A DNA stretch of 64,000 bases from Branchiostoma floridae (taxonomy: Eukaryota; Chordata; Leptocardii; Amphioxiformes; Branchiostomatidae): NCBI RefSeq assembly GCF_000003815.2, contig NC_049986.1:13137075-13201074 (forward strand), in the 5' to 3' direction. Within the stretch, counting starts at the first letter, position 1. Each line of letters starts with the position of its first letter. Below, one piece after another: positions 23,501 to 34,413 of the stretch. Position numbers and translations under genes: made by a program. Under the pieces are notes generated by a model. It saw only the letters and a list, made by a program, of their open reading frames with translations, ran no database searches and was not told the origin of the DNA.

Positions 23501-26500
23501 CCTTTTAAAATAAGACATATGTAAAGTTTCTGTCAGTACACAGAGTGTGTACATAATGAAGAAGGATGCCTTTGTCTTCATTGATTTATGCCCGGTGCTA
23601 CGTGCACTTTTAAATTCATCAGTTAATTAGAAAATGTTCCATTACCTTGATGGATTCGGGATCTCCTGATACGAAAGCTTCATCCGGGACTTCGACCTTG
23701 TTCATCCTCGCCATGCTCAGTGTGATTTCCTTAGCCCTCTGCTGATCACGTGACATCAGCCATCGCGGACTCTCCGGGCACACCCTAGATATGAAATATA
23801 ATAATTGTTCTTGATTAACGGGAAGATGATATACCTAGGCGTCTGTCATTATCTGCCATAATGCACAAAAACAACAATTTAAGAACATGTACACACACTG
23901 GAAGATCAAATATTACAGATAGTTTATTACTACTAATGCAAATGAGAGTCTGATTTACATATTTGATGTAAAATTACCATAATTCCATTGTGGTAATTGG
24001 TGGGAATTACCTACTTGGGACATGTGTCAGTTACTAGTAGCTAAATGTGTACACCACTATGTATAGATTATGTAAATATGCGATTTATTTTCATAATTTT
24101 TTCGTGGAATCTTAAGCGAGCTCGGGGATGTGGCAGAAGCTAACGTTGGCAAGGTTTAGGCTTTCCCAGCACAGTACAATTTTGTAAGACACACCCACGA
24201 CTAAGAATGTTTCCAGTTTGCTATCGCAACGTTCTCGAAAGTTTCCTTACCAGAAGTACGGAATAAAGAGTAAGTTTGGAAGTGAGATGGCGAGCTGCAG
24301 CATTCTCCAGTCGCGGATCCCGTACGCGATCCCCGCGAAGATGATTTCACCCACCGCGAAGAACAAGGGGCGGAACACGCCCACCTTCACCCGCTCACTC
24401 GGGCCCACAAACTCGGCAACTGGAACATAAGACAATCAATCAATCAATAAGAACATAAGACAATATTGATCAACTGTTTATGATAATCAAGGCTGGGACA
24501 AATTATCTCACTTTAGAGTGTCCCTGGCACTTTCCCTGCAACCGCAAAAGGTAAATGTTTTCTTTGAATAGGAAGCACATTTATATAACGTTATAGACAT
24601 ATTGCTTCGAGCTTCAGAGGGTTCGGATAGTCATTATTATGTAACAATATACTGTATATGTCACTTATTTGTAGCTTGAATACCATCCTCAGTAGTAACC
24701 GCTGACTCAATCCTTTCGCTTGCTACTCCGTGGTTCAAGCCAGCGAAAGGATTGAGCCAGTGGTAACTACTGAGGGTGGTACGCAGGCTAACTTTTTACC
24801 TTCGCCAAGAAGGTTATATTTTGGGTAGCGTGTGTTTGCATGTATGTATGTGTGTAGAACACCGGCATAACTGGAGAACGCCTAAATGGATTGTATTGAT
24901 ATTTGGTATGTGGGTAGATCTTGATAAGACCTGAAAACGATTAGATTTTGGGCCCCCTAGGGGCTTGTTACGGTACTGCAGCGGAACTTCCGGGTTTGAT
25001 ATCTCAGGTTCTGGATATGCTGTGGTCATGATTTTTAAGTGGTAGATAGCTTGTGGGACCGAGAGTAAGTAGTATAGATTTGGGCACCCTAGCGGCTTGT
25101 TTTGTAACTGCAGGGCAGGTTTAGTTTCAGACTTTGAAAGGGAATAACTCAAGAAGGGATTGACGAATTGTCATGATTTTTTGTATGTAGATAGCTGAAG
25201 TGATGCTTCATATAATAACATATTAAATATGCAAATTAGAACCTAATTTGCATAATTAATTAGAAAATTGTCTTAACAGGCTCAGTTCAATTATAGGACC
25301 ATTGCAACATGTGGCATTTGTAAATGAGAAAAAAAGAATATTTATATATATTTATTATGCAAAATAAAGACCTAATTTGCATAATTAATGAGAAAATGCT
25401 ATAATGTCATTGTGGTAACTGACAGGAACTTTCGTACTTGTAGCATTTGAAAGTTATGTGCAGGTGAACATCGTCAAACATAAATTATGTAAATGAGGTC
25501 CTCATTTGCATAAATTATCAGAAAATGCGATTAAGCCTTATTTCTTAACATAGATTGTGTACGCCTTTTGTTTGGTAAAGGAGATGACCAACTAATATAA
25601 TTTATGCAAATGAATTCCTTATTTGCATAATTAATGACAAACAGAATCAATACAGCAGTTGTAAAGGGTAGAATCATTTGGCGAAGGTATGGGGTCGTGG
25701 AACTCTAGTTTATTGGCATATTATCAAATTTTCCCATTGCGCTCAGTCAGTATAGCTCGGCAATACGTATACTTGGGGCTGATGTCTAAAGCTACTTCTG
25801 TTGGTGTGTATGAATGTCCTACGTGCTCTAGTTCAGTGTTGAGTCTACGTTAATTGTTTTACCCATCACACAAGACACGATGATGACCCCTGACGTGGCG
25901 GCGCCCACGAAGAAGCGGAAGATGACGAAGAGAGCCAGGTTGGGTGCGAAGGCAGCGGCCACACCGAACACACACTGGATCAACAAGCTCAGGAGGTAGG
26001 ACGGGCGGCGGCCCAACCTGGGGGTGATAGTGTGTACAAAACATCCCCTTTGAATGCGCAAAGTCGTTATTCACCAAGCCGAGGTTGGGTCGGAGGGGTA
26101 GTAGTGGTCATGATTCTTACCGCTCCCTTCCCCGGTCACTACTATCCCCCGACCCAACCTCTGCTTGGAGAATACAAAGTCGTAAAGATGGTATCCTTTT
26201 TCCTTTGCGCAGAACCCACGATGTGTATGAGCTTTATAGATTCAGACATACAGCAATTTCCAAGCAAAAAACAGAATGAATTGAAAATTGAATACTGCAT
26301 GATTGGCTTAGCCCCTAAGGCGACGCCAAAAATCTTTGCTCTTCACCTCCTATGGAAGCTGTAGACAGTTTAAAAGCTGTATGTATGACACGTCTTTGTA
26401 GTTTATTTCATGTGGGTTATACATCTCTCTGGTGTTTGTTTGTCTCTATGTCAAGTAAACGGACAGGCGGACAAGACAACCTAAACTACAGTTAAGGACA

Positions 26501-28666
26501 GTGTACGCTAAACTACACCTTTCTCCCACCGTACCTGTCCGCCAGGTCCCCAAACACCACCGCTCCCACCATCACCCCCACCATGTACAGGGCTGTGGTC
26601 AGGCGCTTCAACCAGCCGCCTGAACACACGATGTCCCACTGGAGCACAGGGAATACAGAATGCTTAGGTTGACATCTTGCAAATATATCTTTGAAGCTCT
26701 GACCATTAAATCGTTGGGTATTTGGTAACGCAAAGTAGTGCTAAAGGATTACTATCGGTCGAAATGCAGAAGTCAGAAGTCGTTTTTTTGTTCAATTTTT
26801 TTTCATTATATGGACACATTTGATACAACAAATCCTCAACTACATGTACGTCTAAAACTAAGAAGACGACATCCGTCGTACAAACATTGTTTTGCAAGGT
26901 TGTATGTTTTTTAGTAAGTGATTTCAATTTCCTACCATGATGCATCTAGATGGAACCACCATGATGGTAACATTGGTTCCTTACGAGGTTTGTCCTCAGT
27001 CGACCTAGGCCTGTCACCCCAGGGTTCTGCGTCTTAAAATGTGATAAGAATTTTTGTGGGCCGTACCAGGGTAATCTTGAACTCTGAACCCTTTGTGACC
27101 ATGTGTGTGTGAACTGCCAGCATGATTGGTGAATTTCTTGACTCATTAATCGAGAATACTGACTTCTGTGACTATAGTAGACGTGAAGGTGGTACAGTCG
27201 TACTCCCACCCCCTGTCACAGCTGATGGTCCCGCCGGCTGACAGACTCTCGGGGGTGTGGCTCTGCCAGAAGTCCGCGTAGCTCACATTGTAATCTTGTT
27301 CTGTAAGATTATACCTGATAGGAAATGAAAGAAAATAATATCATGTATATTAAATAGTCTGTATTCTACAGCACTACTAAGACACAGACATGACACGTAC
27401 GCGTGGTGTTTTGCGTTATAATTTCCCGTCTCTAATAATGAAAGACAACACCATTTGTGATATAAATAATTGTTAGTAATAGCTTTAAAAAAGTCAAACA
27501 GTTTCTTGTTGTCGTTGTTAACTTCGATGTGCCTAGGTCCTCCTATAGCACACCAGTATTGTTTACTGTGGCGTATTTTGGTCCACAGAACCTAAGTGTG
27601 AAAACCTTGTGTAAACATGTTTCTATTTCATGACCCAGTGTGTGTCGACCTCAGACACTTATGCGATGAAGAAACAAGTTAATATCTTGCCTAGTACTAC
27701 GACGATACCAGACGTGAATTGAACTTAAATGTTAGGCTAGGGGTCGTGACCGTTAACGTCCTTGGGGTCAGACGTCAAGAGCGGTTGGTTTGGCTGATCC
27801 ACAAGAAAACAATCTTGTATCCGCTACGTACAGGGTCATCCTAGGCTGTTTTCATTAAAACGACCTTTCGTGACTTTTCGTCTTTCAAGTATGCCAGACA
27901 GACCTTTTGAGAAATCTTGACCTACATAAACACGAACTGTTGCGCGAGGTGGAGAAAAAAATCATGTTTTAATTTTGTTTCTCTCAACTCCATGCACGCC
28001 GTGTCGGTGTCTCTCAAACAGGGTCAGTGGCCTTGGACTTGACGCGGCACAGACTTGACCTTGGCTTCAGTTGAACTTAACGTAAACAACCGTATTACGT
28101 TTCAAAGGCAATCAGCCAAGAATACAGATTGAAAGATTTTCTGATACACAGGCCGGCCGATACTTGGCTTCGACATTCTGGACATAGCTTTATCAGGACT
28201 AAACGGATTAATGCCTTAAACATGTCCAGATTTACGTTCAAGTTATCTACGAATTCAGCGATGGAAATAGAGATCTTCTATCTATTCAGTTGATTCTCGT
28301 TATAGCTGCATAAACTTCAAGTGGCCGAAAGACTAAAGTCATATATGTTTAAGCTATGATCAAGACGTCCTACATAGTTTCTTTTACTAGTTCTCACCTT
28401 GTGCACTGACGGTATTGCCGACTCTCGTTCTTCTCTTGAGTCCAGGGGATGCTCATCTCCAGTGCCTGGAGAATTGGCTGGCAGTCTCGGCTTGTGACGA
28501 GCCCGGGCACCGCGCAGTGGTAGGCGGGCACGGCGGCCAGGAACACCGAGGCGACCTGGTGGAAGCCCACGGGGATCTCCGCGAAGCACATCAGGAAGAG
28601 AACCCATCCCTGGTACAGACCGAACTCACCCAGATACTTGGTTAATATCTCGTCGAATGGTAACAT
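17526..28666 (-). CDS. SLC22-A, organic cation/carnitine transporter-like protein
   Basis: SLC22 carriers are 12-helix major-facilitator proteins of the plasma membrane that move organic cations, anions or zwitterions. Exons, first to last: 28398-28666, 27164-27314, 26535-26638, 25863-26017, 24251-24419, 23646-23784, 23416-23501, 22920-23054, 22604-22683, 22186-22288, 21257-21469, 17526-17622; 566 residues. Seen: [16 protein letters not shown] start, TM1 (VLFLMCFAEIPVGF), Cys-bearing outer loop with NLT and NVS glycosylation sites, GRRPSYLL loop, PESPRWLMSRD signature, GGFQGIMIYSIELFPTVVR, LLPETKG. An upstream in-frame ATG exists at 28780; I chose 28666 because paralogues start with MLPFDEIL. 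The exon 2 donor is GTCAGT. The last intron is 3.6 kb and full of inserted elements. Substrate unknown. Confidence 0.9.
17794..17985. repeat. GC hairpin plus 58-bp tandem duplication
   Basis: 17794-17817 is a GC-only hairpin (GCCGGGGCGCC, loop GCA, GGCGCCCGGC). From 17869 a 58-bp unit beginning AATGTACCGTGCGTTTTTAC repeats once at 17927. Its start is mirrored at 18107-18150 (GTCGTTAAATCGCACGGTTC, ATTTTGCGATAGC), so this looks like one arm of a larger foldback element in the SLC22-A last intron. Confidence 0.6.
18146..18390. mobile_element. Mutator-like MITE with 10-bp target duplication
   Basis: A perfect direct repeat GCGTTGACGG (18146-18155 and 18381-18390) flanks a 225-bp element. Its ends GGGTATTTAGCGGAATAACC and GGTTATTCCGGTAAATACCC are inverted repeats, each extended by a 10-bp subrepeat (GGAATAACCC about four times on the left, mirrored on the right). 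A 10-bp duplication fits Mutator-type insertion. It sits inside the foldback sequence described at 17794-18150. Confidence 0.8.
19281..19593 (+). repeat. 42-bp minisatellite, about 7.5 copies
   Basis: Units start CACTGTGCATTTTGCACACA and contain CCAGACC and TCGTGCCATTGAG; most are 42 bp and the outer ones 40-43 bp. Because 42 is divisible by three, open frames run through it on both strands. It ends 33 bp before the ATG of the reading frame at 19627. Confidence 0.95.
19627..20901 (+). CDS. Cysteine-peptidase-like (viral DUB/OTU-type) ORF, probably from a mobile element
   Basis: An intronless 424-codon frame lies antisense in the last intron of SLC22-A. Residues 1-220 look like the cysteine-peptidase domain (C76/OTU-like) seen in large transposon and some viral proteins: GDNRGKQCTANAL with candidate nucleophile Cys26, a GDALYTYIK segment, and YFVYDSHAR with candidate His158. 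In that family such enzymes remove ubiquitin. Residues about 330-375 are rich in K, E, Q and R (KDKQEKQTYQQKTESLAEQR), like the charged repeats before the Helitron N-terminal domain. From about residue 375 the sequence turns into unrelated GC-richer DNA, so the gene is probably truncated. No introns and no host-like exon structure. The family call is from motif memory only. Confidence 0.5.
   Translation: MCESILSGKYHQGDIIFSGDNRGKQCTANALMAVVNHSTCRQAITWTSTDLDGVLFQGDALYTYIKPSLRSGVEFLSVDDIPDYLQLYNNTVRVSIKESYTGDIFATEAVYPYYTLKKALEAAFAESNTCLFITAHGITGSTVALLHADNKYFVYDSHARSPITALPDSHGTSTLSMHSSNSNLVSFLQQLNWNTTCNFEVVPVQAENVFLSVEPTGIHIINLTSNVSSMIESENCFQVQQQHTYTLVKPEFVSTKENLQQPNTAFPFAPHCNQSTGKNIVPCTTSKHPSAMPENRNEGLLNQLVMSPNAASNLNDKKVQGLAIQSAICKDKQEKQTYQQKTESLAEQRTSYKAKKANETCEQKKERQCTSGTSSRLWLWSRTGVSFTIFISGTQRTQGIQFRPQKYAGKSNYTSEQRFPANFP
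22361..22416. repeat. Perfect 18-bp inverted repeat
   Basis: TTTCTGACAAGAAACTAC and GTAGTTTCTTGTCAGAAA are exact inverse copies with a 20-base loop, in SLC22-A intron 9. It may be a tiny MITE or hairpin; no target duplication is clear. Confidence 0.8.
24672..24790. repeat. Foldback element, about 40-bp arms
   Basis: TACCATCCTCAGTAGTAACC...GACTCAATCCTTTCGCT (24681-24720) is the near inverse of AGCGAAAGGATTGAGCCAGT...CTGAGGGTGGTA (24742-24781). It directly precedes the dispersed repeat at 24793. Confidence 0.8.
24793..25711 (+). repeat. Long dispersed repeat with ATTTGCAT subrepeats
   Basis: It starts TTTTTACCTTCGCCAAGAAG and ends near TTGGCGAAGGTATGGGGTCG, which mirrors the CCTTCGCCAA start. 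The second half has four units of about 116-129 bp, each with TATGCAAAT(or AAA) followed by ATTTGCATAATTAATGA. The first half is shared with 2955-3150 and 10883-11160; ATGCAAAT units also occur at 36560-36712. No coding capacity; class unknown. Confidence 0.65.
26074..26168. repeat. Foldback element, about 32-bp arms
   Basis: CCAAGCCGAGGTTGGGTCGG and the following AGGGGTAGTAGTG are mirrored by CACTACTATCCCCCGACCCA and ACCTCTGCTTGG, with a 30-base loop. The flanks (CAAAGTCGTTATTC / GAATACAAAGTCG) extend the symmetry. It lies just upstream of SLC22-A exon 4. Confidence 0.8.
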
Positions 28667-29340
28667 TGTGTCTTCTGGGTCTGTGATTTCTTCAGCACTT
28701 GTTCCTCCAAGGCGAATCGTCCAGCAAAGCGTCTTATTTGGCGTGGCACCAACAAGTATTTCTTGGCATTCTTTAAGCATTCACTGTTTGCCGTCATGGT
28801 CAGTTCTGCAGACCGGGCTTTAGGCTACTTGTTCCACTTGTCGCGACGTCCAATTCGTTCGACTCGCAAAAACATCTCACTATCAAAATTGCTGTCGTTA
28901 TTTCATTGACCTTGCCTTCTGAAAAAAAAACGTGTGGAACCATGAACGATAGACGCAAAAGGCTATCTTGTTGATAAACCAACAGTCATGTCGATGTCAT
29001 CTTCACTTCATGTATTCTGAACAAAACGCGTTTATATGTTGATGATTATCTGATAGAATGTGTTGCGATGTTTTCCGTAACCCTCGAGCTCAACACTACA
29101 TGAATGGAATATTGGTCAACGCGTGCCACTTATTAACAGACCGGTTTGACATATGACCCGATCGTACGGCGTACAAAAGTCAGGGTTCAAGGTCCATAGA
29201 AGCTAAAGTGAATTCGCACAGTAATAGGTAAAAACTTAAAGATTCACAAACCACAAGATAAGTACTGTCTTTGTGCTGAGTAGTGTTTGCAGTTTAAGTT
29301 TCTTCTTCAAACGTCAGTTGATTTGATTTGAAGTACAGCA
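28667..29340. promoter_or_regulatory. Shared 5' region of divergent SLC22-A and SLC22-B
   Basis: Only 674 bp separate the two start codons (28666 minus and 29341 plus). Both promoters and 5' UTRs, unless further upstream exons exist, must lie here. I see no TATA box or known operator that can be assigned with confidence. The arrangement suggests possible co-regulation; that is inference. Confidence 0.45.
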
Positions 29341-32300
29341 ATGTTGCCGTTTGATGAGATTTTAACCCGGTACGTCGGAGAGTTCGGCTGGTACCAGCGC
29401 TGGGTTATGTTCCTCATGTGTTTCGCTGAGATCCCCGTGGGTTTCCACATGTTGTCAGCGGTGTTCCTGGCCAGCAGCCCCGGCCACCACTGCACTGTGC
29501 CAGGCCTGCGGACCGTGGAACAGTGTCGGCCTGTGGGGGACGCCCTGGACATGAGTATTCCCTGGACAGAGAACGAAGAAGGACGCCGAACTTACAGTAG
29601 ATGTGAAAGGTAATAAGAAGTGTCACATCATAACTAAAACTCTATATCGCAAAAAATATCATTTGTCGTGTCTTTTAAGACGTTTGGCAAGGCTCGAGTG
29701 TTCCCAAAGGTTAACGTTTTTGCGTCTTGAATGTCTCTTATATAGCTGCTGCATTAAATCTATATGGTTTCTTTACATCACTGTGTTTAGGTACAACCTT
29801 CCTGATGGAAGCTTCAACATGAGCTCCGCGGACTTCTGGCAGAGCCACACCCCCGAGAGTCTGTCAGCCGGCGGGACCATCAGCTGTGACAGGGGGTGGG
29901 AGTACGACTGTACCACCTTCACGTCTACTATAGTTACGGAGGTTTGTAACGTTATGTGTTACAGGTAGACATGTTTTCAGTTCGACCGAAGTCGATGGTT
30001 GAAACATATCAAGCGTATCCTGTCCTAGTACGCTAAGACTAACAATACAAATCGTGTTTGCTGATGAATGTGTTGAACTATGGTTCAAATTTATCATCAC
30101 TAGGTTCTTTTCCTTTCTACACCGTAATGTAATTGTCGCATAAAAGCTTACTATAGGGCAATACAGAATGCGCTCTCTAGTCGTCTTGTCATACCTTGTT
30201 TTGTTTTCCCAGTGGGACCTGGTGTGTTCCAGTAATTGGTTAAAACAGCTGACCACAGCCCTGTACATGGTGGGAGTGCTTTTCGGAGCGGTGGTGTTTG
30301 GGGACATGGCGGACAGGTATACGTACGGTATTTTTAAAGAACAATTTCAGTCTTGTGTGGAACTGCAAACTCAAAGTCGGAATACTTTGCAGTAAGGTGT
30401 CGACAATGACGGTAATTTCAACCATTCAACAGTGTCAATACAACTGCCGTCTAGTCACGAAACACATTGTCAAACTGCCTTAGAGTATCCATTACAACAG
30501 TATTACAATTCATTGTATCTCACAGGACTGCGGTAGGTTTGCAGCATATCGCAACGTCCTAAATTGAATTTCTGTTACCCTTGACTTTATTATGGGGATA
30601 CTTGGCAATTTCAGTGAGATACCTTTACCCAATGTCTTTTTCACGACCCTATAGGTTTGGACGCCGCCCTGCCTACCTCCTGTGTCTCCTGGTCCAGCTG
30701 GTGTTCGGAGTGGCCACGACGTTCTCACCCAACCTGGTTCTCTTCGTCATCTTCCGCTTCTTCGTGGGCGCCGCCACGTCAGGGGTCATCATCGTGTCAG
30801 CTGTCATGGGTCTGTCCTTACGAGATCTTTAGACTAAATCGCTACCACGTTTGTGACAGAAACGGGTCGTTAGGAAATCATAACGATTTTGCCTCCCGAG
30901 ATCTGCTTGAAGATTATGTTATCATGCATCTTATTAGCTTCGCCCAACATTGTCTTGTGCAACCGATGTTAGATGAGATAGAATAGAAGCTTTCTCAAAG
31001 CTGACAATAGCAATGGTCCTGCTTGATGGCAAGTGGTAGATTACGTCGGAACGACTGGAATGTAAGCTCTGCTTTACCGGATGATTTTACTCAGCTGCGG
31101 AGTTCGTGGGTCCGTCGGAGAGGGTGAAAGTTGGGGTGTTACGTCCGGAGTTCTATGCAGTAGGGGGGATGATCATGGCGGGAATCGCGTACGGGATCCG
31201 AGACTGGAGACTTCTACAGCTCGCCATCTCACTACCCAACCTGCTGTACATCCCTTACTACTGGTAACGCTTTACATCTCTTACTACTGGTAACGCTGTA
31301 CATCCCTTACTACTGGTAACGCTTTACATCTCTTACTACTGGTAACGCTGTACACCCCTTACTACTGGTAACGCTGTACACCTCTTACTACTGGTAACGC
31401 TGTACATCCCTTACTATTGGTAACGTTGTACATCCCTTACTACTGGTAACGGCTGTACATCCCTTACTACTGGTAACGCTGTGCATCCCTTACTATTGGT
31501 AACGCTGTGCATCCCTTACTACTGGTAACGCTGTACACCCCTTACTATTGGTAACGCTGTACACCCCTTACTACTGGTAACGCTATGCATCCCTTAGTAC
31601 TGGTAACGCTGTGCATCCCTTACTACTGGTAACGCTGTACATCCCTTACTACTGATAACGCTACAGATGGAAAACCCCTACTACTACTACATCCCTTACT
31701 ACAACGATGTAACGTTATATCCAGTCTTTTCGCACATGCGCTAGAAACGGAATCGAGTCGAAGGATGCTTAAATGCAAAAGCCAATAGCGGCATGACAAC
31801 TATCGAAGAAACATCATCATCCCACCCCCACCCTCTTTCTAGGTGGTGCCCCGAAAGTCCAAGATGGCTGCTGTCACGTGACAAGGCCAAGGCTAAGGAA
31901 ATCATCTTGAGCATGGCGAAGACCAACGGTGTGATCCTGCCTAGTCACGTGCTGGAGGAGGAACTTGGTGAAGACCCCGTCACAAAGGTAGGAAAAAGGA
32001 ACTCTAACCTTTGGTAACGAACTGACATTCTATCATGACTAAACTTCGCAATCATTTTTTTTCAAATATCACAATTTTCCATGTAATGTTACTAGTTTGA
32101 AATGTTTGCCCAGCATGTAACAGGGCAAGAAGAGACACCGAGAAATTACACCATCCTGGATCTTCTGCGCACGCCCAATATGAGAATCAGGACCCTGATC
32201 ATCTTCTGCATTTGGTGTGTTCATCATCATTATTTCTCACCGCCAGCTTCGAAACCTAATGCATTTGATTTCATTTCGACATTTACGTTTCCTTCAACAA

Positions 32301-34289
32301 GAACATTTTTTCTTGAATTTGTTAAATAAAAACAAGTCGAGTCATATAACAAATTTTTCATCATATATTTCTTATTCATCTCGTCAGGTTTATCAACAGT
32401 TGCGTGTTCTACGGTGTATCTTTAAACATCACTGACCTGAGCGGGAACGCGCACGTGAATTTCCTCATCTCCTGTGCTGTGGAAGTTCCCGCCTACGCCT
32501 CTCTCCTGTTTCTGCAAGAACGGTAACCCGGTAGCATACCTGAAGTCTACTTTTCTGTACAACATACACGCGTAAGGTATGTTCCCTAAACGAAAACTGT
32601 GTTTAATAGGTTCGTCATCTATTTTTCAGTTTTGGCAGGAAGGTTCCAGTGTTAGTGTATGAGCTGTTGACTGGAGTGGGTCTGATCATCACCGCTGCAC
32701 TTCCTGCGGGTTAGTTTATAATACTCTATATAATCTCAAGGCTTTGGCATAAAGAATTATGTGCAAGTGAAAAATATTTTGGCTTCTTTGCGAGAGTTAT
32801 TTCCCAAAAGAGATACTTGCTGTCACGCCGTTTAGTGAGAAAAATTCACCAAAATCAAGTTTATATTAGTATATTAGTCTCTGAATAACATAATATAATA
32901 GTATATGACAGCTTTTGCCTTTGTGTATTGATTAATTTTTTTGACTGAGAATGTGACTTCGGATAATTAGTTAAATATAAAGTATTTGTTTGTTTATTTT
33001 GGTATTGGACCTTTGGGAAGAGCGGCTGGGACCGACAGGGCCACCCAGTTATGTATGTATATACATGTATGTATGTATGTAGTTCCAGTCTTTCCTCATG
33101 ATGTTTCTCGACAGGAAGTGTGCGTGTGACTCTGGCGATGATCTCTAAGTTCTGCATCACGGGCGGCGCGCAGGGGGTGATGATATACACCGTGGAACTG
33201 TTCCCTACCGTCACAAGGTAACAGAGAGTACTACACTATACTGAAGAGAGTATTACACTATACTGAAACATAGAATATTGCATCTAATTTCCTCACTGTA
33301 TGTGCCCAATTGCCTATTGCTACCAGATGTGACCGTGATGTTGTCTACTTTGAAGTTTAAGGAACCAAACAGAAATGGTTGTTAGCATCGTCATTAGTAT
33401 ATCCGATTGACGATGACAGGGTCATATTACTGACAAACTCTCGTCATAACAGGATGCCTCCACCAGCCTTTCCTACGGGGGTACGGGGATCGTACAATTT
33501 GGCAAAAAAATCGGGAAATTGGCCAGGGGAGTCAGTCCATGCTAAGGTAAATGTTTCCCGCAGCCGGCCAACTTCTCTGGTAGCAAAACTCCCCTTGCAA
33601 ATAATTCTCCCTATAATAGCCAGTGCAGTCAGTCTGGTAGAGACTAGGATGAACAATCGGTTAGAAGTAAAAACACCCAACGCCTGACATCCCTGCAGGA
33701 ATATCGGGATGGGTTCCTCCTCCATGTCTGCCCGTATCGGCGCCACCATCTCGCCTTTCCTGTGGCTCCTAGCGGATGTGTGGCGCCCTGCACCGTTCCT
33801 GCTCTTCGGCGTCATGACCATCGTGGCCGGGCTGCTGTGTATGCTGCTGCCGGAGACCAAGGGTGAACAGCTGCCGCAGACTCTGGAGGATGGGGAGGAG
33901 TTCGGGAAGGGGTGAGAGGAGCTGAAAGGCGCAGATCCTTTTTCATACTAGTCACAAACACACGCAAATTACCAATTTCGTTTTCTGATAGGCTGATACT
34001 AAATCGAAAAGATTAGAAAGAGATGAAATACCTTCTACGTGTATAGCTGATTCTATAGATGTAGATGTATCTATTAGATTCTATAGATGTAACAAAGTCG
34101 ACTTCGACTCGTCAAAGGATCACAGGATGAGGAACCTGTTGTGGTCATATTCTGATGATTCAATACTTTGAATCCGTCGTATATTCGCACATTTTTTCTT
34201 AGCATACTCTTTTTACTTACAGATCGGTGCGTAGAACATGGACCAAGACTCTCAGGCTGCTACGACTCAGGAAAACAACCGTTGCCTAG
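29341..34289 (+). CDS. SLC22-B, organic cation/carnitine transporter-like protein
   Basis: Twelve exons: 29341-29609, 29791-29941, 30213-30316, 30655-30809, 31095-31263, 31843-31987, 32114-32214, 32388-32522, 32630-32709, 33115-33217, 33699-33911, 34223-34289; 563 residues. It is a 12-helix SLC22 carrier: [20 protein letters not shown] start, Cys-rich outer loop with an NMS site, GRRPAYLL loop after helix 2, [19 protein letters not shown] signature after helix 6, [24 protein letters not shown] and [20 protein letters not shown]. The exon 11 frame would read into TGA without splicing; the donor GTGAGA at 33912 links to a short basic tail (TKTLRLLRLRKTTVA). It is the only SLC22 copy on the plus strand, divergent from SLC22-A and convergent with PTER-A. 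Exon 5 ends inside a minisatellite. Substrate unknown. Confidence 0.92.
31244..31660 (+). repeat. 26-bp minisatellite containing the exon 5 donor site
   Basis: The unit is the last 20 coding bases of SLC22-B exon 5 (CTGTACATCCCTTACTACTG) plus GTAACG. The real donor is at 31264. GTAACG recurs at 31290, 31316, 31342, 31368, 31394, 31420, 31446, 31473, 31499, 31525, 31551, 31577, 31603 and 31629, with a decayed GATAACG at 31655. So one exon end and 5' splice site is copied about 15 times in a row. Confidence 0.97.
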
Positions 34290-34407
34290 CTGTGTGGAAA
34301 GTGCAATCTGGCGGTTGATTTTAGGATAGCATACTCGTTCTTGTCACCTTTGTAACAAGAGTCAGGTAGCAGCGGTACGTTGAAGGCTTTACAGGGTTTA
34401 TGAATTC

Positions 34408-34413
34408 AATAAA
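34408..34413 (+). terminator. Polyadenylation signal of SLC22-B
   Basis: AATAAA lies about 120 bp after the SLC22-B stop codon, a usual distance. No other nearby candidate was seen. Confidence 0.55.

Noticed and set aside
24797-25711. Possible intact transposon with genes
   Set aside because: No open frame of useful length; the 112-codon minus-strand frame at 24814-25152 lies within non-coding repeat sequence shared with SWT1 introns.
29864-30307. Minus-strand frame of 147 codons
   Set aside because: It is antisense to SLC22-B exons 2 and 3, which have conserved splice sites and paralogues.
31244-31660. CRISPR-like direct repeats
   Set aside because: Units abut with no unique spacers, the first unit is coding sequence, and the genome is eukaryotic. 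The same holds for 49143-49515.
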